In this document: positions 47,322 through 58,227 of the stretch, piece by piece
How positions within the stretch are numbered: the stretch's first letter is position 1
How the letters are laid out: each line of letters begins with the position of its first letter
DNA from: Panicum virgatum
Lineage: Eukaryota; Streptophyta; Magnoliopsida; Poales; Poaceae
NCBI RefSeq assembly: GCF_016808335.1
Contig: NC_053147.1
Location: 21,810,913-21,874,912 of the forward strand
Direction: 5' to 3'
DNA: 64,000 nt
The notes under the pieces: generated by a model
Told to the model about the DNA's origin: nothing
The model's input: only the letters and a program-made list of their open reading frames with translations
Databases searched by the model: none
Made by a program: the position numbers and the translations under genes

Positions 47322-50181
47322 ATGGCGAACGAGCCACGCCCACTCCCGGCGGGCACTGTGCTTCGGTTCGGGAGCCTCGACTTCGTCGCGACCGGCAATG
47401 GTTTCAATATGGAGCTTCTCCCGCCCAAGGCCAACCCCGACACTCCGACTCTGCCGACCCGGCGCAACAGGCGCTCGAGCCAACGTGCGCGGCAAGCGCG
47501 CATGGAGCGGCGCAAGGCAGCACGACTCAGCTCCCCCCACGTGGGTTGAGGCTGACGTATCGCAGCCCGCCATCGCAGCTAGCGGCGTCGCCACTTCATC
47601 ACCACGTGCTTCGGCGCCATCTGCGCAGGCACCACCACCGAATGCAGCCCCGGAGCCTCCCAAGGAGGGCGCGACTGCGCCGTCGCCCTTTCCCTTTGGG
47701 ATGCGCAACGCAGCTGCGACTTACGCTTCGTCGGTCAGCACCAGCATGAGCGCGTACGAGGACTTGCCGGGTCACCACCTCCTCTCGATCCGCAACCTCA
47801 TCGCGTCATCACCCGACGACTCCTACCCCGACATAGCGGGATCGATTGCCGATGACATCAACTTCTTCATGGACAACTTCACAACCATAGAGCGGGACTA
47901 CTCCGGGGTCCGTGACCTCAACGCCTTCCGGTCGTTTCAGCTCGCGGTGGACTAATGCCTCACCTACTCCGAAGACTCTAGCGAGGGGGATTACAATCCT
48001 GCCCGGGAGTGCTTCATGGTCGAGCTGGCGGATGGGGTGGTTGACGAAGCGCCGAGCGATGACAGGAACAACAAGGAGCCCCACTAGTGAACCAAGTGGT
48101 GGCGCCCCCTCCGAACCCCGCCTCTTCGTCAAGCTCGGCGACACGGCAAGCGCAGCTGGCGCAACTCATTGAGCTCGAAAAAAGGCTCGAAGTGGAGCGT
48201 CGGCAGACATGACTGCTACATACCACGCTTGAGCAGGACTGCACCGCGCACGGTGCGCAGGCTCAGGCGGCGGGGCGTGTCGTTCGGGAGTGGATCCTGC
48301 GAAGGAGCGCCTCCACGACACGCGCGGATGCGCCGACGATGGCGATGCCCGCAACATCATCAACGGGAGAAAGTACACCCCTCGACGGGGTGGCCGCTTC
48401 GATCCCGAGCACGACAGGGGACTGTCACTGGAGCCTCCGGGCACCCGCGTGTTCAGTCGGGAGATTCGCACCACTCCCTTCCCCCACGCTTTCGTCAACC
48501 CACCACCCTCGTCAAGTACTCAGGAGAGACCGACCCCGTGGTCTGGCTCAACGACTACCGCTTGGCATGCCAGCTAGGCGGTGCAATGGACGACGCCGTG
48601 ATCATCCGCAACCTTCCTCTTCACCTCACCGACTCCACAGAAACGTGGCTCGAGCATCTGCCCGTGGACCAGATCCACAACTGGGCCGACCTTGTCAATA
48701 TCTTCGTGGGCAACTTCCAGGGCACCTACGTGCTCCCCGGGAACTCCTGGGATCTCCGAGGGTGCCAACAGAAGCCCAACGAATCCCTGCGTGACTACGT
48801 GCGATGCTTCTCCAAGTAGTGCACCGAGCTCCCTAGCGTCGCCGACGTCGAAGTCATCAATGCCTTCCTCGAAGGCACGACATGCAGAAACCTGGTACAC
48901 GAGCTTGCGCGAAGCCGTCCCACCAACATCAATGAGTTGTTCGATGCCGCCACCAACTGCGCCGCTGGCGAGGAGGCAGTTGGAGCCATCTTCGACAACA
49001 AGGCGAACAAGCGCAAGGAGGATGTGCCCGCAGAGGGCAGCAACAGCAAGACCAAGGCCTCCACCAAGAAACAAAAGTGGGGGAAGAAAGGAAAGAAGCC
49101 AGTCCCACCAAACGGGCGCGGACAGGGGCAAGCGGAGGACTCCGACGAGGCCTTCATCGCTTCCCCAGACCGCAAGGGTCCTCGAGGCCTCCCTCGAGGC
49201 GGTGGCGGCCTGTTCGATGACATGCTCAAGAAGTCGTGCTCTTACCACAAGGGCTCGGTCAACCATACCCTCGAGCAGTGTGAAATGCTCCGCAAGTACT
49301 ACAACCACGTCGTGCATCACGACGAGGACAAGAAGAAGGATGCGGGCGACAAGGGTGGAGACGGTGAATTCCCCTCGGTGGAAAACACCTTCTTCATCTT
49401 CGGAGGACCGACGGCGAACATGACCTCTCGGCAACGCAAGCGTGAGCACCGAAAAGTCTTCTCCGTCACCAAGGCCACGCCATCGTACCTCGATTGGTCG
49501 GAGGACACCATCTCCTTCGGCCGCGAGGACCACCCCAACTACATCTCGAACCCGAAATAGTATCCACTCTTTGCGGATCCCATCATCGGCAACACCCGCT
49601 TCTCCAAGATGCTCATGGACGGAGGCAGCAGCCTCAACATCATGTACGCCCACACCTTGGAGTTCATGGGGATCGGACTGGACAAGCTCCGCCCCAGCAA
49701 ATCGCCGTTCCACGGCGTTGCACCAGGGAAGCGAGTCCAACCCCTCGGCCAGATCGATCTGCCCGTCTGCTTCGGCACGGCGGCCAACTTCCGCAAGGAA
49801 GTGCTCACCTTCGAGGTGGTGGGGTTCCAGGGAGCCTACCACGCCATCCTTGGGAATCCCTGCTACGCCAAGTTCATGGCGATCCCCAACTACACCTACC
49901 TCAAGATGAAGATGCCGGACCCGAAAGGTGTCATCACCATCGGCTCCTCGTTCGAGCATGCCTACGAGAGCGACGTCGAGTGCGTCGAGCACGCCGAGGC
50001 TCTGGCGCTCGATGAAGCCCTCACCGCGCAGCTGCAAGGAATGGCCGAGGAGGCCATGGACTCCAAGCAGCGGTACACGGGCAACTTTGAGTCTGCCGAG
50101 GGTACTAAGGACGTCCCCCTTGACCCAAAGACCCCCGACGGCAAGGCGCTGAAGATCAGCGCTACCCTCGACAGCAAATAG
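47322..50181 (+). pseudogene. gag: Gypsy gag and protease
   Basis: The start is ATG 47322 (MANEPRPLPAG). A shift near 47520 moves reading into the frame used downstream. The gag N-terminus (DDSYPDIAGSIADDINFFM) stops at TAA 47953. 48150-48500 needs two shifts. The retrotransposon gag core (PVVWLNDYRLACQLGG, TWLEHLP, IFVGNFQGTYV) is in one frame, with a TAG at 48817 (FSK*CTEL) and then a Lys-rich region and a Cys/His pair (CSYHKGSVNHTLEQC). After a TAG at 49558 comes the retroviral-type protease with MDGGSSLNIM (about 49618) and ILGNPCYAKFM, ending at TAG 50179. These would build the particle and mature it. Confidence 0.88.
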
Positions 50182-50184
50182 GAA

Positions 50185-52755
50185 GTGGTGCTCGTCGACT
50201 TTCTCCATGCCAACGCTGACATCTTTGCATGGAGGCCCTCGGACATGCCTGGCATCCCGAGGGAGGTCGCCGAGCACTCCCTTGACATCCTGCCGAACTC
50301 CAAGCTGGTCAAACAACGCCTGCGGCGCTTCGATGAGCTCAAGCGACGGGCGATCGGCGAGGAGGTGCACAAGCTTTTGGAGGCCGGATTCATCAAGGAG
50401 GTATTCCATCCCGAGTGGCTAGCTAATCCTGTACTAGTTAAGAAAAAGAGTGAGAAATGGAGGATGTGTGTAGACTATACTAGTTTAAATTAGGCATGTC
50501 CTAAAGTTCCCTTTTCTTTGCCACGAATTAATCAAATCGTTGATTCAACTGCGGGATGCAAACTTTTATCCTTTCTTGATGCATACTCCGGTTATCATCA
50601 AATCAAAATGAAAGAGTCTGACCAGCTCGCGACTTCTTTTATCACCCCTTTCAGCATGTACTGCTACATCACGATGCCCTTTGGCCTTAGAAACGCCGGA
50701 GCCACATACCAGCGATGTATGCTCCACGTGTTTAGAGACCATATCGGGCGCACCGTAGATGCATATGTCGACGACATGATTGTGAAATCCAGGAAGGCGG
50801 ACGACCTGGTAGCCAATCTCAGGATCGCGTTCGATTGCCTTAGGGCTAAGGGGGTGAAACTCAACCCCGAGAAGTGCGTGTTCGGGGTCCCTCGGGGCAT
50901 GCTCTTGGGCTTCATTATCTCCCAGTGGGGCATTGAACCCAACCCTGAGAAAGTCTTGGCCATCACTCAGATGGGACCGATCCGAGACCTAAAGGGGGTG
51001 CAGAAGGTCATGGGCTGCCTAGCGGCCCTCAGCCGATTCATCTCACGCCTCGGTGAGAAAGGCTTGCCTCTGTATCGGCTCCTAAGGATATCCAAACACT
51101 TTTTGGGGCCCCCGAGGCCCAGGAAGCCCTCGACAAACTCAAGGCGTCGCTTACAAGCGCTCTGATCCTAACACCACCAATGGACGGCGAGCCCCTCTAC
51201 CTATACATGGCAGCAACGACTCAGGTCGTCAGCGCAGCCATTGTTGTGGAACGACAAGAGGAGGGGCACGCTTTGCCCGTCCAAAGGCCGGTGTACTTCG
51301 TCAGTGAAGTGCTGTCCGAAACCAAGACACGGTATCCACAGATCTAGAAGCTGCTCTACGCGGTAATCTTGGCACGGCACAAGCTGCGCCACTACTTCGA
51401 GGCTCATCCCGTCACCGTGGTCTCGTCTTTCCTCCTCGGGGAGATAGTTCACAACCGGGAGGTCATGGGTAGGATTGCCGAGTGGTTAGTGGAGCTGATG
51501 GGAGAGACTCTCACCTACACCCCTCGCAAGACAGTCAAATCCCAGATCTTGGCAGACTTCATTGCCGAATGGACAGACACTCAGCTGCCACCGCCTCAGA
51601 TTCAAGCCGAATGATGGCTCATGTACTTCGACGGATCAGTGATGAAGACTGGTGTGGGCGCGGGCCTGCTATTCGTCTCACCCCACGGAAAGCACATGCG
51701 ATACATGGTGCGCTTGCACTTCCCGGCGTCTACCAACATGGCGGAATACGAGGCCCTCCTCAGCAGCCTCCGCATTGCCATCGAACTCGGCATCAAACGT
51801 CCGGGGAGACTCCCAACTCGTCATCGACCAAGTGATGAAAGAGGCTAGCTGCCATGACAAGAAGATGGAGGCGTACTGCAATGCAGTGCATCGCCTCGAA
51901 GACAAGTTCGACGGGCTCGAGCTTAACCACATCGCGCGCAAGTACAACGAAGAAGCGGACGAACTGGCCAAGATCGCGTCTGGGCGGACCACCGTTCCCC
52001 CGAACGTTTTCGCCCGTGACCTCACCAAGCCATCCGTCGACTTCAAGAATCCTGCGGAAGCCATCGGAGCAGCACCCAAACCCTCGGGGGCTGCGACCAC
52101 GGAGCCATCAGCCAAAGACCCCTCGACGGAGGAGTCCGAGGCCATGGACACTAACATCGAGACCTCCTCAGTGGACGAGGCTGAAGCAATGGAGATCGAC
52201 GAGGCCCCGCCTCCGCGAGATTGGCATACCCAGTACCTCGACTGGATGATCCGAGGGGTCTTACCCTCGGACTGCGCTCAGGCACGGCGCATTGCCATTC
52301 AAGCCAAGTCCTTCATCTTGATCGACGACGAACTATACAAGCGCAGTCCCTCGGGCATTCTGCAACAATGCATCCCCATCCCTGAGGGCAAGGAACTGAT
52401 CCGAGACATCCACGTCGGCATCTGCGATCACCACACCGCGCCGCGCACCCTCGTGGGAAATGCATTTCGGCAGGGCTTTTACTAGCCCACCGCGGTTGCC
52501 GACGCCACCGACGTCTTGCGGACCTGCGAGGGTTGCCAGTTCTACACCCAGAAGACGCACCTCCCGGCACATGCTCTGTAGACCATCCCCATCACGTGGT
52601 CGTTCGCCGTGTGGGGACTGGACCTGATCGGCCCGCTGCAGAAGGCGCCCGGGGGCTTCACCCACTTGTTGGTAGCGATCGATAAGTTCTCCAAGTGGAT
52701 CGAGGTTCGACCCATCGGCAAGATCAAATCCGAGCAGGCTGTGCTGTTCTTGTAG
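50185..52755 (+). pseudogene. pol: Gypsy reverse transcriptase, dual RNase H, truncated integrase
   Basis: The RT begins ADIFAWRPSDMPGIP, passes a TAG at 50491, and has FLDAYSGYHQIKM, MPFGLRNAGATYQR and AYVDDMIVKS (about 50760). A shift near 51095 leads to the first, degenerate RNase H (TQVVSAAIVVERQ, ILARHKLRHYFEAH). It is followed by the extra archaeal-type RNase H: MYFDGSVMKTGVGAGLLF, MAEYEALLSSLRIA, GDSQLVIDQV after a shift, and YNEEADELAK. Integrase has its zinc region (HVGICDHH, CEGC) and the first Asp (GLDLIGPLQKAPGG), then ends at about 52750 where a foreign LTR begins. The second Asp and the Glu are missing. Stops at 51344, 51612, 52483 and 52579 are also present. Confidence 0.9.
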
Positions 52756-54060
52756 GAATATGGGGTAGCAAAAACAAAAATTTTCTACCACATAAACCAG
52801 GATTACTGCAGTTATAGATCACGGGATTACCACTAGACGCGCGGATGCGGAACTTCTGTCGCGCGTCGATGTAGTCGAACAGATGGAAGCCGGAAGTGCA
52901 GTTGCGAGAACCTCCTCACGTGCAGCTCGTCCTTGTGCAGCAGATGTGGCACCTCCAAGGTATCCACACGTACGGGAAGAAGCATCACGATCCGGACTGC
53001 TAGGTCCACGAAGGCGACCTAGAGCTTGGGCGCGAAGGAGGGGTGGCACCGTAGCGCTCCGCGGGTACTGTTCACAGCGGCGTTAGTGTTCACGTGAACA
53101 GTACCCATGAATAGTAGAAGGTCTAGGGTTTTTAGGCGCCCCCTCCCTCTGTTTATATAGCCCCTTAGGTGGGCTGCCTTGGGCCCCACCTTGGGCGCCC
53201 TCTTTTGGGCCGAAAAGGCCAATTAGTGCACCTAAGCCCAGTCTAATTCGGATCTCATACTTATCAGGCTTCTTTCCCTTAAGTGTGTGACCCTATGGGC
53301 TCATATGTGAATAGACATGGCCCGAGTACTCTTACTCGGCCCAATAGTAGACAGTGGCCTCTAGCAAGACATGTCAACTCCTATACGCACACAAAGATCA
53401 TATCAGACGAGCCGCCACAATATCATATACATGATGTTCCCTTTGCCTCACGATATTTGGTCTAGTTTAAAGCCGACCACTCTTTCTCGATCCTGTGATT
53501 CGGAATACTTGGTTAACTCTTAACCCCAGCATGGCCATGCATTTCCTGATCCGAATCACTCGAGGGGCCCAGAGATATCTCTCTCTTGTAGAGAGGGGCA
53601 AATCCCATCTTGACCGACTATGTCTCACAACATGCTTCTTGACAGACCCGAAAGCCACCTTTATGACTACCCTATTACGGTGCAGCGTTTGATGGCTCCT
53701 AAGTAAGTCAGTTCACATCTTGAGTACAAACGACGATCTCAGGTCTTAAGACACAGCGTACATATTGTGTAATGAGAAGTCATCATCTCGTGTTGGGTCA
53801 GTTCAGACTCATGTCCCACATGAGCCCACATTATTAGTTTGACATCTACATGTCCATGACTTGTGAAACATAGTCATCAACTAATATATGTGCTAGTCTA
53901 ATATCCATGTGTGTCCTCACATGAACTCCGACTAGGAACAGCTTTAGAATAACCATACAAGTAAAGAGTCTCACAGACAATTCACATAATTGCCAATGTT
54001 TTTTCAAAAATTTTCCGTATCTAAGTTTCTCGCATACTTAGAAAGGTAGACGCAAGGCAT
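52750..54060 (-). mobile_element. Copia (Angela-like) LTR fragment, minus orientation
   Basis: On the minus strand the sequence ends CCCCATATTCCTACA at 52750, a typical Copia LTR 3' end. Its order recalls Angela-type grass LTRs (inference): 'gagagatatctctgggcccc', 'gtgattcgg', 'catagggtcacac', then a TATA box (TATATAA, around 53150) and GGAGGGGGCGCC. No intact target duplication is seen, because the 5 bases before 52750 (GTTCT) do not recur at the right side. The insertion has probably deleted flanking Gypsy sequence, including the rest of integrase. The right limit near 54060 is uncertain. Confidence 0.6.
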
Positions 54061-54329
54061 AAACGACTACGGAACGGGATCGGCCGAGCCGTGGGACCGC
54101 CTACGCCTCTGGGATACGGCATCCCCACTCACCTCCCTATGCCTAGGCCGTATGTGAACGCAAACTTCATTGTCAAAACTTATCTAAGACGCATACGAGA
54201 ACACAGAAGTAAAGTAGAAAAAACGAGGGCTCGAACGCACAAGGCCTCGATCGGCCACACTGTCGATATACAATAACCAGTTTTTTTTTGCTCAGAAACA
54301 GCTACGATAAAATACTAACTTATTTACAT

Positions 54330-57300
54330 GGGCTTCGAGGCCCAGACCTCCTACAGTTTGCCTTCCCGCCCCTGTGGATCTTCAACGCCGTCGAATTCGG
54401 CTATGGGGGGGGGATGTCATCTTCGTGCTTTCTGGCCAAGACAGTGGCAAACACCTCGATGGTGGCATCAGCGTCATCCATGGCAGCCGACGCGGCGTCC
54501 ACACCAATGCCGGACGTGACAACGTACCCCGACGACACCCTCTCGAGGTCCATATCGTAGTGCATCGAGGCCACAACGAGGGCCCATTGAACGCCGAGGC
54601 GGAAGGTGCTTTTGATGTGCTCGGCCACCTGACCGCCTAGCGATCACACGCGGCTGGCCGCCGAGTTACCAGATAAAGCCCCTCCCCCTCGAGCTCCTGG
54701 CATACGGCCACAACGGTCTGCTCCAGGTCTACGTACTCAGTTTGTACCGCCGTGAGCGCGCCATGGACAGCCTCCTTCGCCGTGGTCTCGTCCGCCACCA
54801 CTTTCTTCAGCTCTGAACGAGGAAATAAAGATAAGCCTCAGGCAAATTGAGAATCGACTTAAGCAAAAACCTCATACACTCGCCTCACCTCTGATGTCTC
54901 CTTGCGCCTCCTCCAGCCGAGTTTGCACGGCGTTCGCCTGCTCCTGGAGTGTGGACAAGGAGTCCTTCTCCTTGAGGGCAGCCTCCACGCTCCGAGCGGC
55001 CACCTCTTACTTAGCAAGGGTGGCATCCCTCTCAGTGAGGGTCGCAGAGAGTGCGGCAACGGTCGCCTTCTCGCGTTGGAGCTCGGCCTCCTTGCCCTGG
55101 AGCTCGGCCTCCTTCCGCTGCGGCTCGGCAGCCTGCGCCTCGACCTCTTGGGCCTTCCGCTCCACCGCAGCCCTCTGGGCGTCGCGCTCGTTGGCAGTCT
55201 GTGCCAGCTCCTCCTCCAACGCACGCTGGCGCACCCCCAGGTCGGTCACCAAAGGTGTTGGACTCGATCGTCCGAACGACCAAACTGGCATTGTACTGCC
55301 CAAGCCAGCGTACCTGGGAGTACAACCGGGCCAGCTCAGCGCTTTTGTTGCGCGAGATTTCCCTCAGCCGCTGCAAGCGGGGGAGCATGAATGGAAAGCA
55401 CAAGAACAAGATAAAAAATGAGCAATTCCCAGGGGAAAGTATTTACCTTGTTGATACGGAAATCCGTCTTCGGATGGACCTGGAAGGCGCGGTCGAGGGC
55501 ATTTTGGATCTGAGTGCCGACGTCGTACTGTGCCTTCCAAGCCTGCTCCTCCTCCTGCTCATTGCGAAGAAATTCCGAGGGGACCCCGGACTGAATGATC
55601 GCATAGTTGGCCCCATGACCGGGCCCCTCGGACGTCCCTGCGCCGAGGATGTCCTCAGAGGCCGAAATAAACTCGGCAATCCGAACGGCGGTACTGCTCG
55701 TAGCAGCAGGATCGATGTCCCTCGAATCCCCGTACTCATCGCTGCTTAGCGGTAGCTCCACCACTAGCTCCATGCTATTCGGTGCCGTTTGCGCCGTCGC
55801 CGCTGCAGCAGCACCCTCGTTCCCAGCCCTCGCGGGTCCGGGATGCGGGTCTCTTCCACCACCGGTGCCCTTGGCGCCGACTCCACATCCGCGACCCCCT
55901 CGACCCCAGCCCTCGAGGGCTCGAGGGTGAGGGTCTCCCCCTCCCTTTGGCTGGCGGGGAACTCCTGCGCTTCCCCACCAGCTCCTCCTCCTACTTCCGG
56001 CTGGGCGACGCTGCCCGCTCCGCCCTCGTCAGCTTCGACATCCGTCCGGGCGGCGCGGATCGGCGTCGGCCCGTGCGGCCGTCGCAGCGCCGCTCTGGCC
56101 GGCGTCATTTTTGCCCTCCCGTGCTCGGGGCTCTTGGGCCGACAGGACCCCCCGAGCCACCGCCTCTCTTAGCTTTGCGGCCTCCGCCTCTAGGGCCGGG
56201 TCCCCTCCGGTCGGGGGCTGCGGCGCCGAATGCGGCATTGCGTGCGCCCCGGTCTTGAGGGCCTTGGTCAGCATGAAGCAGGCCGCATCCTTGGTGGTGG
56301 CCCTGTAGAAGGGCAGACGGGGACAAAAATGCTGAAGCCAGCGGGATTGGAGAGTCGGGTAAACGAATGCGAAGAAGAAAGTCAAGATCACTTACTCTGA
56401 CCGGGCGCTCATGCTGCGTTTGCCCGTGCCACTCCTCCGGGCTCGTGGCACGCTGACGCCTCCCGACGACTGGCCTGAGGTCGTCGCCCTCGGATCGGCC
56501 TGAAGCCTCGGGTCTATCCGTGCGGGTGTTTCTGCGCTTGCCGTGGACCCCCCGCTACCAGTCGACGCCGCGGGCGCGGGAGTCCGCCTACCCGTCGCCG
56601 GCGAGGGCAACCTCTGCAATGTCGCTGGCGCTGGCGATTTGCTGCCCACGGCCGGCACGGGCGACCTCTGCCCCGCCGCAGGCGTGGGCGACCTCCGCTC
56701 CATCCTTGCCACGGGCACCCCCACCAGTGACCCTAGCGCGAGCCTCGCCTCCCCAGCGCCATTGACGAGCCCTCGTCGCCAGCCCCTCGATGGGCCGGCG
56801 GGGGACTCGCACCCGTCACCACCTCGAAGTCATCGGACTCCGAGAAATTGAGCCCATAGGACGAGGAATCCTCCTCCTCGGTGGACTCGGGCGTGGGCGG
56901 CCATGGGGCACCCTCCATTTGCGCTATCTTGCATGCCTTATCGTGCTTCTCCTTCCTCTCCCTCTTCCTGGCGGCGGCCTCTTTCGCCGCGTCCTTCTTC
57001 TTCTTCACCGCCTCCCCGTAAAGGCGGTTGGCTTTGCGAGCCTCCGGAGTCGGGGGCTTCGAGATGTAGCCTTTGTGGCTCAGTCCCTGCACACGCGACT
57101 GAATCAGGAGCAGGAGGCAAGGGAAGAAACAGCACAAAATTGACAACAATCGGAAACCAAACTCACCAGAGTGATGTACCCCTTCTTGGGGGCGCATCTT
57201 GATCTTCCAGAGATCCTTGGGGTTGGAGGGGAAGTTCACCACCGCGCTCCTCGCCCTCCGGGCCGTGGCATCATGGGAGAGCAGGTCGTTCAACATCCTC

Positions 57301-58069
57301 GAACCCTCGGTTACGGCTTCGGGGGTGAGCTCGAAGATCGGCAGCCTCCTCTCCACGAGAGGGATCACCCTCTGCCGACGGAAATTCGCGATGACGGTAG
57401 CCGCCGTCAGCCCTTTCTTCGCCAGGTACTGCAGCGCGTTGGTGAACACCTCGAGCATGTCCTGCTGCTTTGCGGGGACACCCCCCAATTCCACTTTTCT
57501 GGCCTCTTCTGGAGCACCTTGTTGGTGAACGCCGGGAGCCGCTGGTCGTCATTACGCAGGTAGAACCGTCCTCGGGACCACCCGGTGTTGTTCATGGTCA
57601 TCTTGCAGGAGATGTACAAGTTCGCCCGCTGCGTGCGCAAGTGGAGCATGAGACCACCGGCGTGGGCATATCTCTTTGGCTGGCCCTGGACGTTGTCGAT
57701 GTAGAGCTCGCCGCAGAACAGATGGATCCACAGATCCCAGTGCGCTTCTATCCCCAGGTAACCCTCGCAGAGGGCGACGAAGACCGCCGCCTGCAAGATG
57801 GAGTTGGGGCCGAAGTTGTGCAGCTGCACCCCCGTAGTAGTTACAAAGCGCCCGATGGGGACGCCAAACTCCTGCTCATGAAGCCGCACGAGGCTCACGA
57901 TGTAGCCGCTTGGGGGATTCAGCTTGATCTCCTCCGGCCGCGGAGCGATCCACACCGGCCGCGATGGATTGATGTTCAGCGGAAAGAGCCTCTCGGCGAC
58001 CAGCCCCTCCAAGACCGCCTCGGTGGTGGAGGATCTCCCCCACGGCAGCGGCTCCTCGATCTGCGCCAT
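54330..58069 (-). pseudogene. Antisense additional gene of the Tat element
   Basis: It lies between integrase and the 3' LTR and reads opposite to gag-pol. It starts at 58069 (MAQIEEPLPWGRSSTTEAVLEGLV). Exon 1 resembles the 'putative gypsy type transposon' domain (Pfam Transposase_28 type): FGVPIGRFVTTTGVQLHNFGPNSILQAAVFVALCEGYLG is visible in two blocks, and it continues, after a frameshift in a G run near 57482, with KQQDMLEVFTNALQYLAKKGL. An intron spans 57166-57087 (CTG|GTGAGT to GTGCAG|GGACTG). Later exons are basic/acidic (57086-56733), Pro/Ala-rich with repeated (R/K)SP-xPA units (56720-56560), coiled coil (about 55300-55010), and end near 54330. Several shifts and stops are present. 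Function is unknown. Antisense extra genes are known in Tat elements such as Grande. Confidence 0.8.
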
Positions 58070-58227
58070 CGCTTTGAATAGGCCGGGAGCACGGGAAACA
58101 AGCTCAAATGATGGCTAAGGTGCACTCTCTCCTCTTCTTCTTCCTCCTCACACTCTCGGCTCTGGGCTCTGGATGCAGGGGAGGCGAGAGCAAAATGGCC
58201 AGGTGAGACCAATTGATTCCCCCTTCC

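Noticed and set aside
48574..50409. 611-codon open frame on the minus strand opposite gag and protease
   Set aside because: It is the mirror of GC-rich Gypsy gag-protease codons and matches no protein family. The plus strand shows clear gag and protease motifs, and its TAG stops read as Leu codons in reverse, so the length is incidental.
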